Shown: positions 8,163-15,859 of the stretch, piece after piece
How the letters are laid out: each line of letters begins with the position of its first letter
Numbering within the stretch: the stretch's first letter is position 1
Assembly: GCA_016718875.1 (NCBI GenBank)
Contig: JADKBL010000033.1
Span: 16,765-80,764, forward strand
From: Bacteroidota bacterium
Lineage (GTDB): Bacteria > Bacteroidota > Bacteroidia > Bacteroidales > VadinHA17
DNA: 64,000 bases
Direction: 5' to 3'
Made by a program: the position numbers and the translations under genes
The notes under the pieces: generated by a model
The model's input: the letters and a program-made list of their open reading frames with translations, nothing else
Databases searched by the model: none
What the model was told of the DNA's origin: nothing

Positions 8163-8942
8163 ATGGCACAAGAAAATATTAAATCACCTGCCTTCGATGA
8201 CATAGTCTTCGAATTAAGGAATAAGGAATACGGAGCATACACTCTGCGTAAAAGGTATAATCGCAATGTGGCTATATCACTGATGATTGGGACAATCATT
8301 CTGGCAACTGCGATAATTACTCCTTACCTTAATGCGAAAGCTGCTGAAAACAGAGCAAAACGCGCTGAAAGACAGGTTGAAATCAAGATGGAGAATCTGG
8401 ACCAGCCAAATGAGACGGTTGCTCCTCCTCCTCCCCCTCCTCCTCCTCCCACTGACGTCGTACAGCAGGCCAAATACGTTCCGCCTGTGGTTGTTGACTC
8501 AGTCAAAGAAGAGGATAATGTACAGCTTATGACAGCTGACGAAGCTCAGATTGAGGTAAAGGACGAAGAAGTAGTTGAAATTGTTGAAGAAGTTAAGGAA
8601 GAAGTGCAGGAAGAAGATCCGGAAGCTACACCTTTTGTGGTTGTGGAAGAAATGCCAATGTTTCCCGGTGGTGATGTAGAACTTCTCAAGTATATCGGCG
8701 AACATACCCAGTATCCTGAAATTGCAAAGGAAAATAATATTCAGGGAAGGGTAATCGTCAGGTTCTGTGTTACTTCAAAAGGAGGAGTAAGCCAGGTAAG
8801 CATCCTTAAAGGTGTTGACCCTGAGCTCGATGCAGAAGCAATCAGAGTTGTAAACACACTCCCTGCGTTCAAACCAGGAAAACAGGGTGGAAAACCAGTT
8901 CCGGTATGGTACATGGTTCCAATTACTTTCACACTTAAGTAA
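8163..8942 (+). CDS. tonB: TonB energy transducer
   Basis: TonB spans the periplasm and passes proton-motive energy from ExbBD to outer-membrane TonB-dependent receptors. The 259-residue protein has a cytoplasmic start (FDDIVFELRNKEYGAYTLR, typical of Bacteroidota), one membrane helix at about 39-57, a run of nine prolines (about 88-96), an acidic valine/glutamate-rich linker, and a C-terminal TonB fold (YPEIAKENNIQGRVIVRF to WYMVPITFTLK). It is the last gene of the cluster and is followed by a strong terminator. Confidence 0.93.
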   Translation: MAQENIKSPAFDDIVFELRNKEYGAYTLRKRYNRNVAISLMIGTIILATAIITPYLNAKAAENRAKRAERQVEIKMENLDQPNETVAPPPPPPPPPTDVVQQAKYVPPVVVDSVKEEDNVQLMTADEAQIEVKDEEVVEIVEEVKEEVQEEDPEATPFVVVEEMPMFPGGDVELLKYIGEHTQYPEIAKENNIQGRVIVRFCVTSKGGVSQVSILKGVDPELDAEAIRVVNTLPAFKPGKQGGKPVPVWYMVPITFTLK

Positions 8943-8960
8943 TTCACCTTTGATAATAAT

Positions 8961-8997
8961 AAAGGCCGGTTCGAAAGATCCGGCCTTTTATTTTCTC
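8961..8997 (+). terminator. Terminator after tonB
   Basis: Stem AAAGGCCGG (8961-8969) pairs with CCGGCCTTT (8980-8988), with a 10-base loop and a following T-rich tail. It lies 19 bases after the tonB stop. It also has an A-rich left flank, so it may act weakly on the minus strand. Confidence 0.85.
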
Positions 8998-8999
8998 AT

Positions 9000-9074
9000 C
9001 TGGGGTAATCTGCGAAATCAGCGGGAGAAAAATAACAAGCCTTAATTTCCCGCAGATATCGCAGATTTACTCAG
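9000..9074. repeat. Intergenic inverted repeat with ATCTGCG...GCGGGA arms
   Basis: The arms 9000-9026 and 9048-9074 are inverted copies matching at 22 of 27 positions, each carrying AATCTGCG and GCGGGA. They are separated by 21 bases and sit between convergent tonB and the aldolase gene. Sequences of the form 'AAATCTGCGATATCTGCGGG' are a recurrent intergenic element in Bacteroidota genomes. Only this copy occurs in the window. Confidence 0.65.
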
Positions 9075-9080
9075 ATTTTA

Positions 9081-10133
9081 TTATTGATATAACTCTTTCT
9101 TAAGCAGTTCGATAAATTCATTTACATCTTCCTCTTCAGTATCCCAACTTGTCATAAGACGGTATTCAGAATTAATTTCATTCCAGGTATAGAAGAAGTA
9201 TTTCTCCTTCATTCTTTCTGCCACTTCAGAAGGCATGATTATGAAAACACCATTTGCCTGTACCTTCTGTGTTATTGTAACACCATCTATTCTGGATAGT
9301 TTATTAGATAATAACTGAGCCATTTTATTGGCATGCAAGGCAGATTGCTTCCACAAATTATCATGGAAATAAGCAATAAACTGAGCTGAGATGAATCTCA
9401 TCTTGGAGGCAAGCTGCATTCCCTGTTTACGGATATATTTAAAATCTTCAGCCAGTCCGGGCTTAAGAAAACAAATTGCCTCACCGAACATCATTCCGTT
9501 CTTGGTCCCTCCAAAGGAAAGTACATCTACACCGGCATCGGTTGTAAAGTTTCTGAATGGAAGATCAAGTGAAACTGCTGCATTTGCAATCCGGGCACCA
9601 TCCATATGAAGTAACATTCCGTGCATATGCGCAAAATCAGCAAGTTTTCTTATTTCATCCGGAGTATAAACAGTGCCCATTTCAGTTGATTGAGTGATTG
9701 AAATAACTTTGGGCTGGGCATGATGCTCAAATCCAAATCCATGAATATGGCGTTTTATAAGTTCAGATGTTATTTTGCCATCAGGAGTATCAACCGTAAG
9801 TACCTTACAACCAGTAAATTTCTCAGGTGCCCCACACTCATCCGATTCAAGATGAGCAGTTGATGCAGCTATTATTGAATTCCATGATTTTGTAATACCT
9901 GAAATACCAAGAACATTGGCAGCAGTCCCTGTAAATACAAAATAAGTCTCTGTTGCCTCTCCAAAATGAAACCTGATGATGCGAATTGCCTCCTCTGTAA
10001 AAACATCATTTCCGTATCCCAACGTATGTCCTTGATTAACAGACTGTAATTCTTTTAAAATTCCGGAATGTACTCCAGCATTATTATCACTGGCGAAACC
10101 TCTACGTGCGGCAATTTTATCCATAATTATCAA
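9081..10133 (-). CDS. ltaE: Low-specificity L-threonine aldolase (beta-eliminating lyase family)
   Basis: This PLP enzyme cleaves L-threonine or L-allo-threonine to glycine and acetaldehyde in the cytoplasm. The 350-residue protein shows the fold-type I pattern: FASDNNAGVHSGI at the start, GTAANVLG (phosphate-binding region), the stacking histidine in STAHLESDECG (His94), LLHMDGARIANAA with the PLP-nitrogen aspartate (Asp178), and the Schiff-base lysine in SFGGTKNGMM (Lys211). The start is ATG 10133 (MIIMDK); the second Met, three codons later, is equally possible. It converges with tonB across the inverted repeat at 9000-9074. Confidence 0.9.
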   Translation of the reverse strand: MIIMDKIAARRGFASDNNAGVHSGILKELQSVNQGHTLGYGNDVFTEEAIRIIRFHFGEATETYFVFTGTAANVLGISGITKSWNSIIAASTAHLESDECGAPEKFTGCKVLTVDTPDGKITSELIKRHIHGFGFEHHAQPKVISITQSTEMGTVYTPDEIRKLADFAHMHGMLLHMDGARIANAAVSLDLPFRNFTTDAGVDVLSFGGTKNGMMFGEAICFLKPGLAEDFKYIRKQGMQLASKMRFISAQFIAYFHDNLWKQSALHANKMAQLLSNKLSRIDGVTITQKVQANGVFIIMPSEVAERMKEKYFFYTWNEINSEYRLMTSWDTEEEDVNEFIELLKKELYQ

Positions 10134-10176
10134 AACAGTTCAGATGCGATATTCAATTCAAATAATAATTCAGATT

Positions 10177-10278
10177 TTAAATAGCTGTTAACCAGGCATC
10201 TGCCGAATAAGTTACAATTCCAGACAGTTCTCTTCCGGTAACTGCTCCAAAAATTTCCAGAAATTTTCTGCGGTTCAT
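10177..10278 (-). CDS. Possible 33-residue ORF with Tat-like start (remnant)
   Basis: A short ATG-to-TAA reading frame on the minus strand encodes MNRRKFLEIFGAV and then GRELSGIVTYSADAWLTAI. The beginning has a twin-arginine-like pattern (NRRKFLEIFGA), but the following hydrophobic stretch is weak and the frame ends after 33 codons. It looks like the leftover 5' end of a longer Tat-exported protein rather than a working gene. It could also be chance in a 200-base gap. Confidence 0.25.
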   Translation of the reverse strand: MNRRKFLEIFGAVTGRELSGIVTYSADAWLTAI

Positions 10279-10331
10279 TTTTAAAGAACTTAACTAAACA
10301 GCACAATACCTGAAATTCAGTAGAAAAAGAA

Positions 10332-10532
10332 CTAACCCTTTTTCTTTCTGAAAGCGAAAAAGAGCATCACAAGCCCAAAGATCAACATCAAAACTCCCAT
10401 AATGAGGTTGACATTGACTCCGAGAGATTTTTGATACATTGCTGAATCTGACATAGTTACAATACCGAATATAGATATTATCACACCTATAATTGCGAAC
10501 ATCAGACCTATTGGAATTCTTATATCTACCAT
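10332..10532 (-). CDS. Small two-helix membrane protein next to the sodium symporter
   Basis: The 66-residue protein is not assigned to a named family. It consists of two membrane helices (residues about 5-25, IPIGLMFAIIGVIISIFGIVT, and about 40-62, VNLIMGVLMLIFGLVMLFFAF) ending in a lysine-rich tail, so the N and C termini are predicted to be cytoplasmic. It begins 12 bases after the symporter stop on the same strand, so the two are almost certainly co-transcribed. An accessory role to the symporter is an inference from spacing. Confidence 0.65.
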   Translation of the reverse strand: MVDIRIPIGLMFAIIGVIISIFGIVTMSDSAMYQKSLGVNVNLIMGVLMLIFGLVMLFFAFRKKKG

Positions 10533-10544
10533 TTTACTTTCCTC

Positions 10545-12272
10545 CTACCAGAACATTATTGTTAATACTATACAGATCACACTCACAAGAATAGCAAGGC
10601 CTAAAGGCCTCTCATACCATGGAAGATGGCTATCATCAGCCTCACGCGGAGTGAGTGAATAGACCAGACCTTTCAGTTCATCATCAGACTTTTTCTGATC
10701 AGTCATAAATGTAAGGCTAACCGTTACAACAGTACTCACAGTAAAAGCTATAATTGCGGTCCAGAAGTTCTGGGCCATTTCAACAGGATATGTATGTAAA
10801 TTTGCTATCCAGCCTCCTTTCACCAGAGTTGTAGCTCCTTCCGGTACTGTAAGTCCGTGATGTAAAAGGGCAAGAAGGAATCCAGCAAGAAGACCTGTAA
10901 ATGCAGCATGTCCCGTTGTTCTTTTCCAGAACATACCAAGGAAGATAACTGCAAATAACGGAGCATTTATCATTGAAAATATTGTCTGGAGAAAATCCAT
11001 GATGTTACCGAACTTACTTGCAATGTATGCAGATGCTATGCTCAATAAGATACCTACTACAGTTGCTACTCTTCCTACCTTAAGGTAATGCTTACCGTCA
11101 GCCTCTTCATTGCCTGTCCTTGGACGAATGTAGCTCTGATAAATATCATATGTCCATACAGTATTGAAAGCAGAAACATTACCTGCCATGCCTGACATGA
11201 AAGATGCAAGCAACGCAGTTATACCAAGACCCAAAACGCCTGTAGGCAGATATTGTTTAAGCAGCATTATTATAGTTAGATTATAATCAGGTCCTCCTCC
11301 CGGACTAACCGGCAAATTAAAACCTTTTCCGGGGTCATTTGAAAGAGCAAGTGCAATAATACCAGGCACAATAATTAAGAAAGGAATGAACATTTTGGGT
11401 ATTGCTCCGATAAGAGGAACTTTTCTGGCAGCCGCTTTGGATTCTGCAGCGAATGCCCGTTGAACAATCAGAAAATTTGTACACCAGTAACCAAATGAGA
11501 GAACAAAACCAAGGCCAAACAGAATGCCAAACCATTCAACTCCCAATGCATTAGCACTGGAGCTGCCTGAATATTTCCAGGTGGTTGTAAAAGCATCAGC
11601 AGCATATCCTTTTGAAATAGCTATTGGTGCAAGTTGTGCCTTTAGACCTACCCACCCACCAACATCTTTCAGAGCTAAAAATACAAGAGGCAATAGTCCA
11701 ATTACAATAATGAAGAATTGTAACACTTCATTGTATATTGCTGATGAAAGTCCTCCCAAATAAGTATAACCCAATACAATCAGGGCTGATATCCATAAAC
11801 TTAGATTAAAATCCCATCCCAGAACATTTTCCATAAGAATGGCAAGAGCAAACATAGAGATTCCGGAAGCAAGAATGGTCATGATGGCAAAGAGAATGGC
11901 ATTTAAACCTCTTGTCTTTTCATCATATCTTAGCTTAAGGAACTCGGGAACTGATCTGGCTTTTGATCCGTAATAAAAAGGCATCATGAAAACTGCAAGA
12001 AATATCATTGCCGGAATAGCACCAACCCAATAAAAATGAGTTGTAAGCATTCCATATTTCATTCCTGAGCCTGTCATACCCATTACTTCTAGTGCACCAA
12101 GATTTGTTGAAATGAAAGCCAGTCCGGCTACCCAGGCAGGCATTGACCTGCCAGCTTCAAGGAATGCATTGGCATTCTTCATATATTTACGCAGGAACCA
12201 GCCAATTCCAAGCACAAACAGGAAGTATATTATCATAATAAGATAATCTACCCAATGTAACTCAAGTCTCAT
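10545..12272 (-). CDS. Sodium:solute symporter (SSS family)
   Basis: This inner-membrane transporter of 575 residues couples solute uptake to sodium. It has the SSS layout of about 14 helices, starting LHWVDYLIMIIYFLFVLGIGWFL. Conserved points include GWF in helix 1, AGRSMPAWVAGLAFISTNLGALEVMG (helix 1/2 sodium-binding region), the motif LSSAIYNEVLQFFIIV (helix 5) and GLGITALLASFMSGMAGNVSAFNTVWTYDIY (helix 8, typical SSS signature). It resembles sugar- or myo-inositol-type SSS members (SGLT-like), but the substrate cannot be read from sequence. A small membrane protein follows in the same transcript. Confidence 0.9.
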   Translation of the reverse strand: MRLELHWVDYLIMIIYFLFVLGIGWFLRKYMKNANAFLEAGRSMPAWVAGLAFISTNLGALEVMGMTGSGMKYGMLTTHFYWVGAIPAMIFLAVFMMPFYYGSKARSVPEFLKLRYDEKTRGLNAILFAIMTILASGISMFALAILMENVLGWDFNLSLWISALIVLGYTYLGGLSSAIYNEVLQFFIIVIGLLPLVFLALKDVGGWVGLKAQLAPIAISKGYAADAFTTTWKYSGSSSANALGVEWFGILFGLGFVLSFGYWCTNFLIVQRAFAAESKAAARKVPLIGAIPKMFIPFLIIVPGIIALALSNDPGKGFNLPVSPGGGPDYNLTIIMLLKQYLPTGVLGLGITALLASFMSGMAGNVSAFNTVWTYDIYQSYIRPRTGNEEADGKHYLKVGRVATVVGILLSIASAYIASKFGNIMDFLQTIFSMINAPLFAVIFLGMFWKRTTGHAAFTGLLAGFLLALLHHGLTVPEGATTLVKGGWIANLHTYPVEMAQNFWTAIIAFTVSTVVTVSLTFMTDQKKSDDELKGLVYSLTPREADDSHLPWYERPLGLAILVSVICIVLTIMFW

Positions 12273-12390
12273 AATTTATGGATTTTAGATATTTGTAAAA
12301 ATTCAAGTAATCCCAGATCTTATAATCAATATTCCGGTAAAAGTAAAAATACATTATATGATCGGTTTTCAAAGTAAATTGGTGTTATTT

Positions 12391-12418
12391 TTTGAACAGA
12401 CTGAAAATGTTATATTTG
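12391..12418 (+). promoter_or_regulatory. truA promoter immediately before the start codon
   Basis: TTTG at 12391-12394 and TATATTTG at 12411-12418 are spaced by 16 bases. The -7 box ends 4 bases before ATG 12423 and 7 before ATG 12426, so the expected transcript start falls on the start codon itself and no ribosome-binding site can fit. Confidence 0.6.
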
Positions 12419-12422
12419 CTAT

Positions 12423-13187
12423 ATGATGTCTGTTAAAACACGCTATTTTCTTTTCCTTTCCTACAGGGGAACAAATTTTCATGGATGGCAGATTCAACCT
12501 GATGCAATAACTGTTCAAAATACATTAGACTCAGCCTTATCACTTGTACTTGGGGAGGAGATTGCGACAACTGGTGCCGGCAGAACAGATGCAGGAGTTC
12601 ATGCCCTTGTCTTCTGCGCACATTTTGACAGTGAAAAGCAGGATCTATGCTCTGACAAAAAGCTGATCTTCAAACTAAACAGATTACTACCTCCGGATAT
12701 AGCAATAAAATCAATCCGAAAAGTTACTCCTGACTCCAACGCCAGATATAGTGCCATTTCCAGAACATATCAATATTTTGTCTCAAGAATAAAAGATCCA
12801 TTTTCAGATTCATCGAGCTGGTTTATTCACGGAAATATTGATCTGGAAAGTATGAACAAGGCATGCAGCATACTAATGAAACATAGTGATTTTACAAGCT
12901 TCAGCAGACTACATTCAGACACAAAAACAAATATCTGCAGGATATATTCCGCTGAATGGATTGAAACCGGGGACAGATTAATATTTACAATAAGGGCTGA
13001 CCGTTTTCTAAGAAATATGGTAAGAGCCATAGTCGGAACAATGATTGATATAGGATTCGGAAAATCTGATGTTGATGAGTTTGAACGTATCATCCTGGCA
13101 ATGGACAGGTGCAGGGCCGGAAAATCAGCACCTGCTAAAGGTCTCTTTCTGACTGATATTGAATATCCTCAGGAAATATTTATCTGA
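12423..13187 (+). CDS. truA: tRNA pseudouridine(38-40) synthase
   Basis: TruA isomerises uridines 38-40 in the anticodon arm of many tRNAs. The 254-residue protein has the family layout: FLSYRGTNFHGWQIQP at the N terminus, the catalytic motif GAGRTDAGVHAL with Asp56, SRTYQYFVSR, HDFTSF-like HSDFTSFSRL, and FLRNMVRAIVGTMIDIG near the C terminus. The start is ATG 12423 or 12426. The upstream promoter leaves room for almost no leader, so the mRNA may be leaderless. It precedes the nuo operon but has its own promoter, and the nuo genes begin 116 bases later. Confidence 0.95.
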   Translation: MMSVKTRYFLFLSYRGTNFHGWQIQPDAITVQNTLDSALSLVLGEEIATTGAGRTDAGVHALVFCAHFDSEKQDLCSDKKLIFKLNRLLPPDIAIKSIRKVTPDSNARYSAISRTYQYFVSRIKDPFSDSSSWFIHGNIDLESMNKACSILMKHSDFTSFSRLHSDTKTNICRIYSAEWIETGDRLIFTIRADRFLRNMVRAIVGTMIDIGFGKSDVDEFERIILAMDRCRAGKSAPAKGLFLTDIEYPQEIFI

Positions 13188-13206
13188 TCCTGAAGTATTT
13201 TATGAG

Positions 13207-13220
13207 GTGATAATTATCAC
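13207..13220. promoter_or_regulatory. CRP/FNR-like palindromic operator upstream of nuoA
   Basis: GTGATAATTATCAC is a perfect 14-base palindrome with the TGAT-N4-ATCA core shared by FNR/CRP-family sites. Its centre lies about 64 bases before the predicted nuoA transcript start (near 13278), a usual activator distance. Confidence 0.4.
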
Positions 13221-13263
13221 TTAATTGTTCTGTTAGTAATTTCACAATGCTGAAAAATAATTA

Positions 13264-13271
13264 TATTTTTG
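13264..13271 (+). promoter_or_regulatory. nuo operon -7 box TATTTTTG
   Basis: TATTTTTG fits TAnnTTTG and lies 33 bases before nuoA. No good -33 TTTG is present, which fits a promoter that needs an activator. Confidence 0.45.
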
Positions 13272-13303
13272 ACGCACTTAATACACATTAAATACCATTT
13301 GAT

Positions 13304-13654
13304 ATGAGTAATGAATGGTTAATTCTATTCTTCCTTGTCGGAGCACTATTTGTAGGTTTGGTAGTAGTATTTGCCGGTCTTGTTGCTCCGCAATCAACAA
13401 ATCCGCAGAAATTTGATCCATATGAATGCGGTATACCGACAGAAGGTGTAACCTGGTTACAGTTCAACGTTGGTTACTATCTTTTTGCGATCCTGTTTCT
13501 TGTGTTCGATGTTGAAACTGTACTTGTTTTTCCCTGGGCCGTTGTGATGAAGGATGTTGGAATCACTGCATTCATTGAGATTGTAATATTCTTTGTAATA
13601 CTTGGGCTTGGGCTTCTCTATGCCTGGAAAAAACATGCTCTAATATGGGAATAA
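13304..13654 (+). CDS. nuoA: NADH-quinone oxidoreductase subunit A
   Basis: NuoA is a small membrane subunit of respiratory complex I, placed next to the quinone-binding site. The 116-residue protein has three helices (about 4-27, 63-83, 88-110). The conserved loop between helices 1 and 2 carries KFDPYECGIPT, and helix 2 begins QFNVGYYLFAILFLVFDVETVLVFPW with the conserved acidic residues. It opens an 11-gene operon and overlaps nuoB by 10 bases. Confidence 0.95.
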   Translation: MSNEWLILFFLVGALFVGLVVVFAGLVAPQSTNPQKFDPYECGIPTEGVTWLQFNVGYYLFAILFLVFDVETVLVFPWAVVMKDVGITAFIEIVIFFVILGLGLLYAWKKHALIWE

Positions 13655-14205
13655 AAGGTATGAAATATGAAGAATTCAAGGATAATGAAAGCCTTGAACT
13701 TCTCAGAGAATCAGGAACGCCTGTTCTTTTAGCAACAATTGATGACGTAATAAACTGGGGAAGAAAAAACTCGTTATGGCCCCTCACATTTGCAACAAGC
13801 TGTTGTGGCATTGAAATGATGGCTACCGGTGCCCCCCGTCACGATTTTGCCCGCTTTGGAATGGAAGTGTACCGTGCAAGTCCCCGTCAGGCAGATGTCA
13901 TTGTTGTGGCAGGAACCATTGTAAACAAAATGGCTCCTGTTCTCAAAAGGCTATACGACCAGATGTCAGAACCGAAATATGTTGTAGCTATGGGTGCATG
14001 CGCAATTTCTGGCGGTCCGTTTTTCCTAAACTCTTACAGTGTAGTTAAAGGAGTAGAACATGTTATTCCGGTAGATGTTTATATACCGGGCTGCCCTCCA
14101 CGACCTGAAGCTTTATTATATGGCATGCTTCAGCTTCAGCGCAAGATCGAGACTGAAAATATCAAGTCGCGCAAGATCAGAACTGCAAAAAATGATTCAA
14201 AATAA
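13645..14205 (+). CDS. nuoB: NADH-quinone oxidoreductase subunit B
   Basis: NuoB binds the last iron-sulfur cluster N2, which passes electrons to quinone. All four cluster ligands are present: the tandem cysteines in TSCCGIEMM (Cys53, Cys54), GACAISGG (Cys119) and YIPGCPPRPEA (Cys150). The start at 13645 overlaps nuoA by 10 bases; an internal ATG at 13660 would avoid the overlap. At 186 residues the length is normal. Confidence 0.96.
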   Translation: MGIKGMKYEEFKDNESLELLRESGTPVLLATIDDVINWGRKNSLWPLTFATSCCGIEMMATGAPRHDFARFGMEVYRASPRQADVIVVAGTIVNKMAPVLKRLYDQMSEPKYVVAMGACAISGGPFFLNSYSVVKGVEHVIPVDVYIPGCPPRPEALLYGMLQLQRKIETENIKSRKIRTAKNDSK

Positions 14206-14226
14206 TTTCCGGAAATCTTATTAGAA

Positions 14227-14682
14227 ATGGATAAAACCCAACTAGGAGAATTTGTAAAATCTCATAAGCCGGATGCAACTGTAACAGAAGGGAGACAATA
14301 CACAGAGATTACTGTTGCCGATACTGAACTCCATTCACTAGCAAAAATACTCAGGGAAAACGAAGAAACATTGTTTGATTTCCTTGTATGTCTCACCGGT
14401 GTTGACTATGGTGATGTTTTTGGAGTCATTTATCATCTCAGATCTACCAGGCACGGTCATATGATTGTGTTAAAGACAAAAACATCAGAAAGAGAAAAAC
14501 CAGTCCTTAATTCGGTTTGTGATATATGGAATACCGCTGAATTTCACGAAAGAGAAGTATATGATCTTCTGGGTGTTAAATTCAATCATCATCCGGATTT
14601 AAGAAGATTGTTTCTTGACAGTTCATGGGGCTTCCCTCTTAGAAAAGACTATGTGGATGATATAAATATTGTCAGCAAATAA
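14227..14682 (+). CDS. nuoC: NADH-quinone oxidoreductase subunit C
   Basis: NuoC is the 30-kDa-type subunit of the complex I connecting arm. The 151-residue protein ends with the family signature FHEREVYDLLGVKFNHHPDL and LRKDY. It is separate from NuoD here, whereas the two are fused in E. coli and in some Bacteroidales. It ends two bases before nuoD. Confidence 0.93.
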   Translation: MDKTQLGEFVKSHKPDATVTEGRQYTEITVADTELHSLAKILRENEETLFDFLVCLTGVDYGDVFGVIYHLRSTRHGHMIVLKTKTSEREKPVLNSVCDIWNTAEFHEREVYDLLGVKFNHHPDLRRLFLDSSWGFPLRKDYVDDINIVSK

Positions 14683-14684
14683 TT

Positions 14685-15809
14685 ATGGAAGAGATAGTAA
14701 AGGAAGTTGTCATTGGTGAACAGGAGGAGTACATTATTAATATGGGTCCTCAGCACCCGTCAACTCATGGTGTGTTAAGACTTGTCGTTTCCCTTAAGGG
14801 TGAGATCGTAAAAAATATAGAGCCACATATTGGTTACATACACAGAGGGATTGAGAAGATGTGTGAGAGTATTACATATCCCCAGATAATACATCTTACC
14901 GACAGAATGGATTACCTCTCCGCAATGATGAACAATGAAGCCGTTTGTCTTGCTGTTGAAAAGGGGCTCGAAGTTGAAATTCCTGACAGGATTAAGGTAA
15001 TCAGGACAATTATGTCAGAACTTTCTCGTATCCAGTCACATCAGTTGTTTTGGGCATCATATGGTATGGACATGGGAGGACAAACATGCTTCTTCTATGG
15101 TCTTCGCGACAGGGAAAAAATCCTTGATATTTTTGAAGAGACTACAGGAGGCAGGATGATAGTAAGCTATAGCTGCCCCGGAGGACTTATGTATGATATT
15201 CACCCTAATTTCCAGAAGAGAGTTAAAGATTTCATAAAATATTTCCGGGGAGTTTTATGGGAATATGATGCTATTCTTTCGGGCAATGTTATTTTCAGGG
15301 AAAGAACAATTGGTATTGGCACTCTAACACTTGAAGATGCTGTTTCATATGGAATAACAGGTCCGTCAGGAAGAGCTTCCGGTTTCGCCTGCGATATAAG
15401 AAAACAGGAGCCATATAGTGCCTATGACCGGGTTAAATTCAATGAAGTACTTTATACACAAGGAGATACTTATCACAGATATCTGGCAAGAATAGAAGAG
15501 ATGAGGGAGTCAATGAACATTATAGACCAGCTAATTGATAATATTCCAGAAGGCCCATATTTTGTCAAGATGAAACCCGTAATAAAGCTTCCGGAAGGAG
15601 AATATTTCCAAAGGGTGGAAACTGCACGCGGAGAACTTGATGTATTTATTATAAGTGATGGAAACAAGAATCCCTACAGAGTTAAATTCAGATCACCAAA
15701 CTTTGTCAATCTGGGTGTACTTAATCATATTTCAAAGGATTTTAAGATTGCAGACCTGATTGCTATTGCAGGATCTTTAGATTTCGTGATACCAGATATC
15801 GACAGATAG
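14685..15809 (+). CDS. nuoD: NADH-quinone oxidoreductase subunit D
   Basis: NuoD is the 49-kDa-type subunit, related to the NiFe-hydrogenase large subunit, and forms the quinone pocket together with NuoB. The 374-residue protein shows MGPQHPSTHGVLRLV near the start (quinone-pocket histidine loop), GYIHRGIEKMCE, ATDRMDYL-like LTDRMDYLSAM, GPSGRASG, and the C-terminal DFVIPDIDR that matches the family ending. It is slightly short of the 390-410 norm but both ends are intact. Confidence 0.95.
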   Translation: MEEIVKEVVIGEQEEYIINMGPQHPSTHGVLRLVVSLKGEIVKNIEPHIGYIHRGIEKMCESITYPQIIHLTDRMDYLSAMMNNEAVCLAVEKGLEVEIPDRIKVIRTIMSELSRIQSHQLFWASYGMDMGGQTCFFYGLRDREKILDIFEETTGGRMIVSYSCPGGLMYDIHPNFQKRVKDFIKYFRGVLWEYDAILSGNVIFRERTIGIGTLTLEDAVSYGITGPSGRASGFACDIRKQEPYSAYDRVKFNEVLYTQGDTYHRYLARIEEMRESMNIIDQLIDNIPEGPYFVKMKPVIKLPEGEYFQRVETARGELDVFIISDGNKNPYRVKFRSPNFVNLGVLNHISKDFKIADLIAIAGSLDFVIPDIDR

Positions 15810-15859
15810 GCCAGCGGCTGAAGGCATAAGATGAAAGTAAAAAGATAAAAGTAAAATAT

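Noticed and set aside
8428..8460. CCT/CTC-rich tandem run in tonB as microsatellite
   Set aside because: It simply encodes the proline linker of TonB, usual for the family.
13645..13660. nuoB start at 13660 instead of 13645
   Set aside because: Both are possible; the upstream start overlaps nuoA by 10 bases, which is common in nuo operons, and neither changes the cluster ligands.
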